Assembly: GCA_019426215.1 (NCBI GenBank)
Contig: CM033393.1
Location: 21,392,591 to 21,456,590, forward strand
Length of the DNA stretch: 64,000 nucleotides
From: Buddleja alternifolia
Lineage: Eukaryota; Streptophyta; Magnoliopsida; Lamiales; Scrophulariaceae
Direction: 5' to 3'
Shown here: positions 32,368-44,654 of the stretch, piece after piece
Numbering within the stretch: the stretch's first letter is position 1
Layout: the number at the start of each line of letters is the position of its first letter
Notes under the pieces: generated by a model
What the model saw: the letters and a program-made list of their open reading frames with translations, nothing else
Databases searched by the model: none
Told to the model about the DNA's origin: nothing
Translations under genes and position numbers: made by a program

Positions 32368-32451
32368 TAACGTGCTATTTTCTGCTTCCCACTTTTTTCA
32401 TGCTATTTTCTGATTTATCTGTTAAATTTGTATTATTTATTTAATTTTCCC

Positions 32452-32461
32452 TATGTCACAA
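32452..32461. repeat. MULE target-site duplication, right copy
   Basis: TATGTCACAA immediately after the right MULE terminus, identical to 8822-8831. Confidence 0.93.
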
Positions 32462-32485
32462 GTATATGTATATATAATTAAATAT

Positions 32486-32630
32486 TATCACTAAACTTTG
32501 AAAACTATATATGCATATATACTTTATAATAATAATGGTATTATTTATATTCATGTAAAACACTTAGTTTTTTATTTGAGCAAACAAATTGGCTCGTACG
32601 AACCCTTGTTTTCACTTGATTTGAACGATA

Positions 32631-32661
<31 letters not shown>

Positions 32662-32941
32662 GATAAATTTTGATATGGTCATAAATCTCATCTTTGCTAT
32701 TTGGGCTTATACAAATTGGGCCCTGGCAACCTAGATTAATTAGGCTGGAGATATAATCGGAAAATCTATAAAGGATCAAGAAAAGAGCCCATAAGAGGAC
32801 TTCGTGACGTAAGCAAGGTGGAAGCTCCCATTAACCCTTTGTATTTTCCAGTGGTGCCTTATTTCTGTGACCCTCCCACGTTTGGGGAGTGGATGTATTG
32901 AACTATTTTTATGATATGAAAATTTACTTTATCAAAAAAAA
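32486..32941 (+). mobile_element. Possible LINE-like or processed insertion with poly(A) tail
   Basis: The 3' part (about 32700-32930) resembles plant LINE tails, with a TTTGTATTTTCC motif and an oligo(A) run at about 32934-32943. Ten identical bases AATTAAATAT flank it (32476-32485 and 32942-32951), as expected for a target duplication. The flanks are AT-rich, so chance is possible. A (TA)n run lies at 32635-32661. No reverse transcriptase is visible. Confidence 0.3.
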
Positions 32942-33193
32942 AATTAAATATATAACATGCCTAATTATAATCATGCGTATAAGTAGCTGAAAACTATAAA
33001 CTCACATATATTGTGTCTGTGAAAGACATGTACCTTTATCGATTGAACGAATATATTTCTCTAATTTTTTGTCTAACGCAACTTTACAATATTACAAATA
33101 GATACATTCATGTGTAAAATATTTGTCCAAAGATTATGTGTGCCGATGAGTTTGGCGTTTAGGGTTCAGGGTATGTACGGTTACAACTCAAAG

Positions 33194-33340
33194 GATGTAT
33201 TATTACATAAAATAGTAATATCGTTACGACTAATAGGATGTATTGTTACATAGAATAGGACAAATCGTTACATCTAAGAGGAAGTAATTTTACATAGAAT
33301 ACGACGTATCATTACTACTAACACGACGTATCATTACAAC
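33194..33340. repeat. Degenerate 43-44-bp tandem repeat
   Basis: About 3.4 units, each beginning GATGTATTRTTACATA or a variant and containing ATCGTTAC/ATCATTAC, ending just at the start of the neighbouring LTR. Confidence 0.75.
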
Positions 33341-33944
33341 TGTTGTGAATCCTGGTTCATGCGTAGCGGAAACATAAATACATGTTCAGATTCACAATTG
33401 GATCACTTTTGGGTTTTAATGATTTTCATAAATTTTGAAAATGTGCAACCCCCGGGGAAACCGGCACAACGGAAAACATATAATTTCAAAAATTAAAACG
33501 GAATCCCCGAAATTAGGGCTAGGTCGACATGGTACCATCGGATTCAAAACTATCCTAGGGGAAAGGTTACTCGTGTTTACCTCTTGTAGACTTTAAGCAG
33601 CAACGTCCTTTTAAGCTACTCCCTGCTACAGTTTTCGAATTGATTTGCCCTAGCGTCCCAAGCTTTGCGCATCTGAGATGTATCCACACCCTAGCTCGTA
33701 CCCTAAATTATCTCCACCAGTGCAGCAAGGAGAATATCGAATCTTGGCTATTTAGAAAAAAAGGTTTGGAATTATTTAAGTGTTCTTCGCACTCAACACA
33801 TGAGTTTGAATAAATCTATCTAAGAAAATATTGGGAGAGAATAGTAGAAAAAGTGTTTTCTCAAAAACTTATTTTCTCATGCCTTTTTTCAAAACCAAAA
33901 AGCTAACTCAAAGTCACTTTTTCATTAGGTTTAAAAGAGGTGGA

Positions 33945-33995
<51 letters not shown>

Positions 33996-35815
33996 AACCA
34001 ATTAGGGTAAAAACCGTAACCATAATACACGCCCCTCTCTCCTAAAAATTAGTGGAGAGGCGTGTACTATATATATATATATTTCCTTTTTCTTTTATTC
34101 TCTTCCTTGTTTAGTTGGACTCTTTCCAACTAACTAGATATTACCATATCTAATAATATCCTAATATATATCAAATAGAATCCTTCCATATCCAATTAAT
34201 TAGTTACTTTCATTAATTAAGGATTCTACCAAATATATTTATAGAATATTAATTAATGTAAAAATTTTACAAACTTGGTGAGCAAGATAAATCTTTCCAC
34301 CAAATCCACATACACAATACACATGCCACACGTGCACTTTGTGTGTGTATATATATTCTTTTATTTTCTTTCCCCTAATTAATTAATTATCCCTTCCCAA
34401 TTTAATATGCTAATATTAAATTATAGGACCATCAATGAACTAGTTAAATTAATTTTTTTTTGATTAATTAAATCCAATTAATTAATCCCACCATTAATTC
34501 ATAAATAATTAATTAACTAATAGGTACTACACTAAGTTATATGTGTGACCCCTCAGGCTCGTTGTCATGCTAGCAATAAGTCCCCGCAGGCTAGATTAAT
34601 TATTCTAACTAATTAACTAGTCCTTGAATTAATCTCACCAAATTAATCAAGGCACCTATTGGTCATGGTTCGATGTCTAGCAACATCGCTACGACTACCT
34701 AGATGTCAACGATGAAAAGCAAAAACCTATCCGAGTTGCGATCGTCATGTGAGTAGAATCCCTTCATCATTTTCCCGTCTATGGTCTAGGGTATGGCCAC
34801 GGTCGAACCCTAATAACCTTAGAAACTGTGACTGTGTTGTGAAATCTAATAATCCATTCTTCTAATCCGAGATCACCAATCCCCTTTAGAAGACAATCGC
34901 TTTAATCAAAGGCTTTTAATGATCATTTAGATTCTCGCAACAGCATAGGAAATACCGGGTACTCGTGACCCTGGATGAATCCCTCTCCGATTGTCATTTG
35001 TTTCGCTGCACTACCAGACTATACCCAACATACACCCCGTATGACTCTCCTGGAGTGCACATGCATATCAAAGCAGAATGGGTAGTACGCTTTCCAAATG
35101 ACATCTTAGGTCTAAGGATTAATCTCACACTATGAAACCCTAGGACTCCATGTTCGACAACACCAAATAGGAGTCCTTAGACAGTGCCGTTCAATTCCAT
35201 AATCCAGTATGAATCTTCATACATGTATTGCCATACAAGCCATCGACAATGGAACGCGTCGATCTCTTACATGCATGAACAAGTCTTGACGAGGCCAGTG
35301 ATATCCCACATCTCACAGCCTCTATGACTTGGAACAATATTTAAGATTACGGTCTTTGAGAGCATTCCTTATGTATCCCGACCGCTCCCCTAACCATATG
35401 TAATCCATGAGATCTTTATCTATACTAACACTAGTTATAACATTAAAAAAGCATACCATAAATAGAAGTTCAATATATTTAAAACAAGACTGTTATAATA
35501 CTTTACATTTAATATGGCAGAGCCCAAAATTGGCTCGCCTAACACTATCAATAATGATGATGAAATCCAATTTCATATTTTCACTAACCTTTTGAATTTG
35601 ATTCTAGACTTAATCTTTCGGATAGCAGCAATTAATAAACTCCTGCCTCTAGATATCACGCTGGAATGAACTTGAAGAAAAATCTACCACCCTATTAACC
35701 TCTAAGGCCCACGGCTATGTAGGGGAGAAAAAAGAGATTTCTCTTCTTCTTTCTTTGATGTCAAGTCTAATGTGAGAGTTAGGTTTTGACTGAACTAATG
35801 TTAAGTATATATAAG
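33341..35815 (-). mobile_element. LTR (TGTTGTGAATC family), minus orientation
   Basis: Starts TGTTGTGAATCCTGGTTCAT, which recurs at 63628. On the minus strand a TATATATA box near 35806-35813 is followed by a leader that also matches 63720-64000 (CACCCTATTAACCTCTAAGG and flanks on the plus strand). No PBS lies to its left, so it is a 3' or solo LTR. It is non-coding. An (AC)n run at 33946-33982 passes into (AT)n. The family seems diverged and may contain nested pieces. Confidence 0.5.
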
Positions 35816-37160
35816 TGTTGTGAATCGAACCAGCGGATAAGTTTTTTTTTATTACAATGGTACATGCCTATACAATTGATCTAAATAAAAATAAAGATAC
35901 AAACTGGGGGCTCAAACTCCTGCCCAATACAACCCAGATAATAAAAAGAAACCAACCCTAAGCCCATACGAGTTGTCACTATCGCATAATGTTAAAAGGA
36001 GCACATAATCAAATTAAACACATATGCGATTATTATTAAATCTTATTTAATATTTAATTAAATCCAATTTAATTATTATTGAAAAATAAATCCAATGTAC
36101 TTTGAATCTAAATGTTAATGGGCCAAGCCCAAGCATTTACTTTAATCTAATTAAAGTGGACTTTATCAAATAGACCCAATTATTGGGTAAAATAATTTAA
36201 AAGTGAAATTAAACTCTAATCCAAAATAAATTCCGAATTGATTTGGGTCAACCCTATTTAATTTAATCACATTTATTTGATCATCTAAATCCAATTTAAA
36301 CACCAAGGATTAAATTTAATGATTAATTTTAAGCGGCTTAGAAATCCAATTTTCCAAACAGACTAATTAAAATTAAATCTAATTTAATCTTAGTTAAAAT
36401 TCAATTTTAATTAATGTAATAAAAATTAAATCTAATTTACTTCTCAATTAAAATCCAATTTTAATTTGAAAATGGTTTTAAGGGGTTTTTAATTTTAAAA
36501 TTAATCCACAAAATAATTTTAAAAATGCTAATCGGGCTTGAGCCTAATTTTATTTTCAAAATCATCCATTAGGTTCCAAATACATCTAATGGACTAAATG
36601 GGCCAAGCCCCAATTTAAAAAAATAATTTTAAACTTGTAGGATTAATTTTCTAAGGTCCAGGCCCGGGCCAACCAAAAATTAAAAAATTACACCCGACGG
36701 ATGGCGTTGCCCTAACAGGGGCAGCGCCATGCCCCATTACCACACAACACCTCTGTCGCACAGCAGCACGACTAGGCCGAGCTACGTGACGCGGCGACCA
36801 GGACGCGTCGCACATTGTGGCAAGGCCGCTCCTGTGTAAGCGTGGCGTGGCATGGCATCGCCTGTCGGTGGCGCACCATGCGCTTGGTGCGCCACCCGAC
36901 GACTATTTTCCAGCGATCCCACCACGGTCTCTCCTCGCCTTTTTCATTCGAATAGTTTAATCATCAAATACCCAATAGTTTAAACATGCAACAAATTAAA
37001 TCATAACACCCAATTTTTACGTTTTTGCATACTATACGAGAAAAACATAAAAACTCATATTTATATTCATCTAACATATAAATATTCATATCATGCATTC
37101 ATATTGATTAAATAACTTAACGCATGTAGGCATGACGAAATTATCAAAAACCATGAACCT
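35816..37160 (-). mobile_element. Non-coding internal region of a minus-strand LTR element (LARD-like)
   Basis: The first ~38 bp repeat the end of the 37175 LTR (TGTTGTGAATCGAACCAGCG). The rest is a non-coding internal region with no gag or pol signal, ending at a primer-binding site. Related non-coding sequence occurs at about 62800-63611, next to the same type of PBS and LTR. A GC-rich patch with GGCGCACC-type repeats lies at 36700-36900. The pattern suits a large non-autonomous LTR element whose 3' LTR is largely deleted. Confidence 0.5.
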
Positions 37161-37173
37161 GGCTCTGATACCA
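37161..37173 (-). other. Primer-binding site of minus-strand LTR element
   Basis: On the minus strand TGGTATCAGAGCC, complementary to initiator Met tRNA, next to the LTR beginning at 37175. Confidence 0.85.
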
Positions 37174-37174
37174 C

Positions 37175-38845
37175 TGTTGTGAATCAAACCAGCGCATAAT
37201 TTTTTTTTTATCGATTCACATAGCTCGGATTCAATTCATGCTTTTGATAATTCCGTGGTCACAAAATTATATCAAAAATACGTGGTAATCTAATTACCCT
37301 TTCGATGAAAACAAAAGCCTAGCCTTTTTATTGAGAAGCAACGGATCGTTCCTTCCTCTAGATAATCACGCGAAAGATGACCTTCAAATCTTGAAGTTCG
37401 ATCTCCTCTACCTTAGATGGGTTGGGCGCCTTTAGGGTTATTGTGGAGGGAAAGGATTTTGTGTTTTACTATTTTTCACTCTCTAAAATGAAAAATTGAC
37501 TTGAGTTATGATTTTAGTTAAACATCTAGTGTTTAAATAAAAGGCTACTCCTTGACTAAGGAGACTAAGGGGGGCGGCCGAATTATGACCTAGGGATAGG
37601 TGTACTAGACTTTTTCTTACTCCAAGCCCAGTGTTAAGTATTTAATTAATATTCTCAGTCCAATCTAATTGGTAATTAATTAAATACTAATCTCTTTTAT
37701 TAATAGTACTTTATTAATTCTAAATTAATAATACCATACGATTAATATTGATTGAATAAAAAATAATTTAATTGCAATAATTAAATATATTTATTATAAT
37801 CAATACATATCCCTTTTGATAATTTCCACTCCAAGTGAAATTACCAAAATACCCTTCAAATAGTCATCTTTACATAACGCGACTCTTTAGGCTTGTCTTG
37901 ATTGGCATTGGGAGGATTCCAAGGATATAGTTATCACCAAGCCATCCTATGAAGCTATACCGAGACCCAATCATGTACGAGGTGAATATTTCATCACGAC
38001 CCTTTGTGTTATAAATACCATATGAGTATAAACTCTTCACTGACGCAACCCGATCAAGTAAGAGTCATGGAATGTCAAACTCATACAACTTGATGTTGTA
38101 CTTTATAATCATATTGATGTGAAATTACTAAACTGCCCTTCATATCCAATATAAGTCAGTCATTAATGCTTTGACCAAAGACTTTAATTTCACAACGCCT
38201 GTGACATACAAGTTTCTTCTCATTTACTTTCGAGATAGTGAATCCCCTATTGGCAGTCTATTTCCCATTGTCGAACGCACCAATTGGACCGTACTTCGAG
38301 GTCGACCTCACCAATGGGTGACTGGGCCTGACTACTTTAATAACTTATTCAATGGTACGAGCATAATGTAAATGACTCCTCAGGTCTAAAGTTCACTCAT
38401 ACTATTATAACGGTAATCCTCATCATTGATTGTCACTGAGTAAAAACCCATGTGATAGGATTACAATGAGTCGTGTTCGAATATGTTAACTCCATTAACC
38501 ATATTCATAACACCAGCTCCCACTATCTAATCAGTGTGAGACTTAGCATTTTCCTTGTCAAAGCAAGTGTCATACGGTCGAATCTAAACGCCCAATTTAG
38601 ATTCTTTGACTCGCGAACCGTCTTTGTAAGATCAAGCACTTAACTCCACCAGTGCTCCTACTTATCAAATAAGCAGTGGTGAGTACACCTCGATCTTAAG
38701 GACCTATTTGTTCAATACATTCAATGCCACAATTAGATTTATAAGAACAAACTTAATGCCTTTTATTAACCTAAAATCACGTTCATACAATATAAATAAA
38801 ACGCCCTCTTAAATCTAATTCCTCAAAGGCATAGAGGGCATAACA
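37175..38845 (-). repeat. 5' LTR of the minus-strand LTR element
   Basis: 1671 bp from TGTTGTGAATC to GGGCATAACA (TG..CA). Read on minus it starts TGTTATGCCCTC. A GCGACTCTTTAGG block at about 37879 is shared with the Copia-C LTR, so the families are related. The small open frame at 38171-38371 has no supported function. Confidence 0.7.
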
Positions 38846-40257
38846 CTTAACAATATAGAGTGATGGGCTTGGAATTAACTAATTCCTTAAACCCGATCCA
38901 ACTCACTCTTACACGCCTCACACACGCCCTCTTCATCTGAGTTGGGCTAAGTTGACTTTCAACTTAGTCTAATTATTAATTAAGTCCAACATATTTTAAT
39001 CCAATTAAAATATAATACTAATTAATAACATCTAAATTGAATAATCTAATTATTGAATAAAAGGATGAGTATAATAAATAAATCTAATTTAATTATTATA
39101 ATTAATTTATGTTCATTAATTTAATTAATCAAATAAATGAATGTGTTCATAATAAATACATCTAATTATTTATTATTAATTTATTTTCATTAATACAATT
39201 AATTAAATAAAAAAATTTGCTCATCAAATAGCAAATTACCTAATTTATATATAAGACAATGAAAGAATTTTCCTCGCTCAATTCCTTCGAAGCGCGACTC
39301 TTTAGGTTCATTTCAATTAGCATTGGGAGGAAACGAAGGATGTGAATGTCACTTAGCCAGACACGTGGACTCACATTGAAACCCAATTGAAATGAATAGA
39401 TCAATGCGAGCCTTTAGGTCACAGACACCATGTGAGTATAAGCCCATCACCGTAATATCCCGATCGAGTGAGAGTGATAGATTATGTCAAACTCACAGGA
39501 CTCAATGTTGTTCTTTATGAATCATAGTAATATGAAATTACTAAAATAAACTATGTACTATACATAAGTTAGTTCTCTTGCTTTGCCCAAACACTTATAA
39601 TTTTATTTACCTACGATCGCACAGGACGTCAACTTATTACTACTCGAGACAGTGAATCCCCTATTGGAAATCACCAAACAATTGCCACTTGTCCTCCTGA
39701 ACTGCACTTCGAGGTTGATCCAACCAAAGGATGAAATGGATCTAACTACTCTAATAACTTGTTCAGTGTCACAAGTCCAATCTTCGTGAATCCTCAGGTC
39801 TAAGGCTCACGCACACTACCGTGACCTGTAATTCAATCATTGACAATCAAGAGTAATACCCATGTGATTGAATTATGCGAGCTGTGTTCGAATATATCAA
39901 TTCCATTGATACATCTATGACCAAGCTCCCAACATCCAAAGTGATCGACTGACACTCCTTGTCAAAGCTTGCGTCATACAAGTCTGGTCTTAATGCCCAA
40001 TTAAGACTCGTCTACTTGCGAACTCTAGTTTAAGTAAACAAGAAACTGATACTTATAGTGTCCATCTCTTCTAACCGTTGAGGAGTAGAAGCTCCCTCTT
40101 GATTACTTGGGACTTATTTGTTCAATTTATATTAATGCCATTAGGATTGATATGAACAAAACAATGCCTTTATTAAATAATAAAAGTTTGTACAACATAA
40201 AGGTAAATGCCCTATTTAATGTAATTCCTCTATGGAATGGAGGGCATAATCCTAACA
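38846..40257 (-). repeat. Copia-C 3' LTR (left end cut)
   Basis: On the minus strand it begins TGTTAGGATTATGCCCTCC right after a purine-rich AAGTGGGAGAT tract. It aligns in order with the LTR at 60878-62632, including the CGACTCTTTAGGTTC block. Its left part appears interrupted by the LTR element ending at 38845. Confidence 0.65.
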
Positions 40258-40261
40258 ATCT

Positions 40262-40755
40262 CCCACTTGCACTCAATGCCAACCGCTATGGTATCTAATA
40301 CCCATCTTCTCAAAATGTCATTCTAGCACCGCCCATGATAGTGGCTTGGTTAGTAGGTTAGCAACGTTACTTGCTGAATCTATTCTCTGCACGGTGATGT
40401 CGCCTTTTCCAACAATCTCTCTAATGATGTGGTATCTTCTCTCAATGTGTTTGGATTTATTGTGAGACATGGGTTATTTAGCCTGCGCGATGGTTTCGTT
40501 GTTGTCACAGAAAAATGGCAATGGGAGCTCCATGTTAAGAACCACTTGAAGTTCAAATACAAACTTTTTTCATCCAAATAGCCTCTTTGGCAACCTCTGA
40601 GGCAGCTACGTACTCAACTTCGGTGGTTGAGTTAGCCGTCGTGCTTTGTTTGGAACTTTTTCGAGTCACTGCTCTACCTATTAAAGCGAATACAACCCCC
40701 AATGTGGACTTGCGGTCATTGACATCAGACTGAAAGTCAAAGTTAGTATAACCTT
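40262..40755 (-). pseudogene. pol: Copia-C pol, RNase H part (downstream of CACTA split)
   Basis: Minus-strand RNase H region: a DRKSTLGVVFALIGRAVTRKSSKQ segment and the STTEVEYVAASEVAKEAIWM motif, then a decayed tail to the polypurine tract. The upstream half of the same pol lies at 59885-60870, beyond the CACTA. Reading frame continues across the two halves once the insertion and one CTT are discounted. Several stops are present, so it is inactive. Confidence 0.85.
40753..40755. repeat. CACTA target duplication, left
   Basis: CTT before the CACTA terminus; the same triplet follows the right terminus. Confidence 0.85.
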
Positions 40756-40782
40756 CACTACAAGAAAACAGGGCTTCAGAGA

Positions 40783-41200
40783 TTGAAAAATCCATCTCCG
40801 AAGCCCTGTTTTCCATCGCCACACTTGTAGCTGAAGGTGTCTTCTCTAATTAACGATGGTTTATTTTTGTCGCCAATATTACCGACGGCCCCAGATTTTC
40901 GTCGCTGTTTTCGTGGCTCAATTGGGGTTTTTTTATTTAAATCCGTGGCTAATTCTGATACCATTCCATCTCTAATTACAATCGTTTTTGCTACGTATCC
41001 GTGCTAAATCTGTCTTAATATTGCGAAGTAAAATCATTCTCTAAATCGTGGTCTCTAAATCAATCTCTAATATAGTCATATTCTCTCTATCAGTCGCTAC
41101 TTTAGTCATCACTTTCGTCTCTAAATCCGTCTCTCAACTAGTAAATCAAGCCGTCTAGTCAAATATTCCGTCTCCAAATGCCCTAAATTTTTCATGTTCA
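40783..41200. repeat. CACTA left subterminal repeats
   Basis: Scattered copies of a CGTCTCTAAATC/CGTCGCTA-like motif next to the left terminus, as in other CACTA elements where such motifs bind the TNPA-type protein. Confidence 0.7.
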
Positions 41201-42121
41201 ATTTACTAATTTTCTAATCCCTAATTCTTATTAAAAACAATTTAATACCATCAAATTAACATCAAAATTCTAAATCAATTCTAATCAAGCCAAATAATAT
41301 GATTATCACTAATATCAAAAATTACACATACATTCAAACATCTATTAAACAAGCAAACTATATATTCAAATAAATCTGACAATTCAATAAAAAGTCAAAG
41401 TGCTAACAAATATAAATTACTAAATCATTCATCCAACCAATGAAAACTCATTAACTCTTCGCTTCAAATGCAACAATGTCACTCTCTTCTCCACACATTG
41501 AAGCTTATTTGAAGAATTGCATAACTCACCATGTAGAACCTGAAGGATAGAAAAAATCTATTGTTAAAACTTAAAATCATTTCATCATACATAAAGCTTT
41601 GCATATTCAAGAAAGCCTCAAACTCAATAACATCAATTCCTCCGAAAATACAAAAACTAAAAGAAACATAGCAGAATTGAGAAATGCAAAATAAAGGATG
41701 ATACAATTGCTATAAGTAATGTCAAGTATAATACCTGAACAAATTCTATAAACTCTTAACTTCCTCACATAATACTGGTTCTTGCAACATAAATGAATAC
41801 CCACAAAAATATATTTAATGCAAAACTAAAGTGTTTCAAGTTAGTCTTATTTTCTTTGGAAAAAAAAAAGCTAGTCTTACTTTGACAAGACTAAGGAAGA
41901 AGAAAAATATCACTTCTAAGTATGCCCTAAAAAGTTAGTGTTAAAACAAAACAAATCATGACAACTGAAATTCTACCATGATGCAAACGGAATAAAAAAA
42001 GATGGGATAGTTCCTTCTTCCACTCCATCAAATTAAATTATTTAAATTTATACACATCACAAAACATGGGATATAAGTGTAATTATATTTTCAAGATTAC
42101 TAATAAAAATTACTTACTTCA
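41201..42121. other. CACTA non-coding stretch
   Basis: AT-rich sequence downstream of the transposase remnant; I see no gene. Short frames at 41479-41804 have no recognisable features. Confidence 0.5.
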
Positions 42122-42926
42122 ATATTAGAATAGTTCAATCATCACTCTCCACGTCATCATCACTATCATCAGAGTCATATTCATCTTGATCTTCTTCATC
42201 TTCTTCTGATTCAAGATACTCTTCATTCCTCATATTGACTTCGGTGAAGTTCATGGCACTTCGAAAACTATTGATCTCATCCAAATCTAACTCTTCTGTC
42301 ATAGCATCCGGCGCATTGCTAATCTCATCAGTTTCTACCAAAATAGGTGGAGGAGCAGATGTCTCCCCTTCTTGAAAAGCAGTCTCAGTCCTTGGCATAA
42401 TATTCAAATCTTGTCCTTCAACTAATGGGATATCAAATTTACCTGTAGCTTTTACTTTGCATACTCCCCACCAGTCACGCCTCTCATGTTTCGTGCCCGA
42501 AAATACAGTGAAATACACTTGTTGAGCTTGAGAAGCCAGTATAAAAGGGTCATCTATGTTCAATTATAATTTATTATTAATTTCCACAAGACCTGATCTA
42601 TGAACTCTAAGTCCTTTATTAGAAGTATCATACCAATGACACTTAAACATACTATTGCACCCCTCAATCCATAATATTCAAGCTCTAGAATTTCTTTCAA
42701 CAATCCATAGTAGTCTATATCATATTCATTGTAGGAACTTCCTAACACGCATACACCATAGTTGGAAGTTTCTTTGAAACGGCCATATTCAAAAGTGTGG
42801 AATTTGAACTCATTCACAAAGTATCCTTTATAACATGAAACTCGTCGACTAGGGCCATGAGCTAACTTCATTATTGCATTGTCTACTTAATTATTAGTAT
42901 CCTGAACCTATTTAGAAATGATTAAA

Positions 42927-42965
<39 letters not shown>

Positions 42966-44396
42966 AAGTGATTGTAACCTATGCACTACTTACATAAGCA
43001 AGTAGCCACTCCGAAACGTGTTTATCACATAATATACCAAGTTCCATCTCAGTTATTCCTGAAAATTGGCTCATCTTTTCCGCATCAAATTTCCTACATT
43101 GTTGAGTTGGTCTCATATAATTACTACAAGCCTTTTTAAAATAAGCTAATAATAAACGATTTAAATAGCTTACTTCAGAAATGGATCAATATTGCCATAA
43201 CTCAACAAGACATATCTATGTGTAGCTTTCATCTCATCATCACCAAGATATCTAACTGTGTCTCGAGAACCAAGTGTTCATCTTGGATGTGCACAAAGTG
43301 ATATACGCCCACAAGAATCTATGTCTCCTCCATCACCATTTCGTGAAATTTGATTCAATCGAGATGGTACTTGTGGTTCAAAGTAGGATGAGCAAAACGT
43401 TGAAATCTCCTCAATCATATAAACCTCAACAATAGAAGCCTTTACGAAGCACAATTTCCAAAATTTTTTTAAGTGGTATAAATACCCACAAATTAGTTAA
43501 ATTTCAATATGACTAGCTAAAGATAATTAATACTCTCATAATAGAGTTAAAGATTACCTCTCAAATGGATACATCCACCGATATTGTACAGGCCCACCAA
43601 CTTTAGCTTCATATGCCAGGTGCATTGGCAAGTGTTCCATTGAATCGAAGAATCCCGGAGGGAAAATTCTCTCAAGCTTGCATAATATTTCAACAATATT
43701 TTTTCAAGTTGTTACATGTGCTCCACTCGCAAGACTGTTGCACATATGTCCTTGAAAAAATTGCTAAGCTCTGTTAATGCTTCCCAAACAGATTTTGGGA
43801 GTAGATCTCTAAATGTGATAGGGAGTAATCTTTGTATAAACACATGACAGTCATGACCTTTCATCCCATAAAACTTGAATTCATTCTCGTTCAGACAACG
43901 AGCTATATTTGAAGAATACCCATTAGGTAATCTCAATGATTTTGCCCAGGAACACACTTCCTTTATTTGTGGTTTACTCAAAGTGTATAAAGCTTTGGAC
44001 TTGTATACTTTCTCTTTTGCACTCTCAGACAAATGCGTCATTGGACAGCTGCAATGCATCTATAAATCTTTTCTAGCTTTGGCATTATCCTTTGTTTTGT
44101 CTTTGACATCCATAACTGTGTTGAAAATATTATCAAGATTGTGTATTATATCTTTAGATACAACATTATAAAGACTACATATGTATACAATGATTATATA
44201 TATACCTCTGACTTATAATCACGTGGCCTCGAGATATGTGATGAACTTTCTCCATAAGTCATTCCAGGATTAATTTGTGAATCTAAAGTCTCGTCGTTCT
44301 CTTCATCTCGAGGGCGCAAAGTCCGTCCTTTCCACGATGTGCGCCACACTCACGTTGCGTGTTCCGCCCGCGTACACCCCGCCCTCTAGTTGACAT
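42122..44396 (-). pseudogene. CACTA transposase remnant (TNP2 tail, DUF4218, DUF4216)
   Basis: Minus strand, upstream to downstream. A short first exon starts at ATG 44394-44396 (MSTRGRGVRGRNTQREC) and then shifts frame to an RTSWKGRTLRPRDEENDE stretch ending at a GT donor near 44205. Next come a TNP2 C-terminal scrap (about 44060-44170, NTVMDVKDKTKDNAKA) and DUF4218 in pieces: LPNGYSSNIARC..KFYGMKGHDCHVFIQRLLP at 43712-44059, then FFDSMEHLPMHLAYEAKVGG near 43560-43650 and a VPSRLNQISRN segment near 43200-43480. DUF4216 and an acidic tail follow at 42135-42871 (DDPFILASQAQQVYF; SDDSDDDVESDD). Most of the TNP2 catalytic domain is missing and several stops are present. The order agrees with CACTA transposases. 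Confidence 0.85.
42932..42963. repeat. (TA)n microsatellite
   Basis: TA dinucleotide run between coding pieces of the CACTA transposase remnant. Confidence 0.9.
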
Positions 44397-44654
44397 TTTG
44401 TCCTAAATAAAAATAACCTCATCATCAATTAGTGAAATAAAATGTTATGATTACATACTACCTGTATTAGTTGAGAATTATCTTACAATTTTCCAAATGT
44501 GAAACCAAAGGACAAGCACGAAATAATCTGCATCAATATGCAATAGTTATGTTCAAAGAAACATCAAATTAAAGCTCATTTGATGTCTACTTGATTAACA
44601 ATCAGGCAAGCTCAAATACAAATTTGGAAGGTCGATAGTAAATCAAACAAGCTT

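Larger units (their letters stand above)
8832..32451. mobile_element. Mutator-like element (MULE) with long TIRs, MURA and a plant-mobile-domain gene
   Basis: The element starts GGGAAAATTAAATAAATAAT and ends with the reverse complement of that string. It is bounded by a perfect 10-bp target duplication TATGTCACAA (8822-8831 and 32452-32461). The ends are long imperfect inverted repeats of about 1.0-1.15 kb. Inside, a PMD gene on plus and a MURA transposase gene on minus face each other, the same convergent layout as mudrA and mudrB of maize MuDR. The middle has been enlarged by the 14.1-kb Copia-A insertion; without it and one target-duplication copy the element is about 9.5 kb. A GGGAAAA-type terminus with an 8-11-bp duplication is typical of MULEs. 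Both genes carry premature stops, so the copy is probably immobile. Confidence 0.93.
31440..32451 (-). repeat. Right terminal inverted repeat of the MULE
   Basis: Inverted partner of the left repeat, about 140 bp shorter because of indels. It carries the same modules in mirror order: palindrome cluster (32129-32367), AGAAGA-rich leader, donor-like AACGTAAGGTATG on the minus strand (near 31961), and degenerate TATAC-rich repeats. Confidence 0.88.

Noticed and set aside
38171..38371. 66-codon frame as a small gene
   Set aside because: Lies entirely inside the 1671-bp LTR and is not kept in the related Copia-C LTR.
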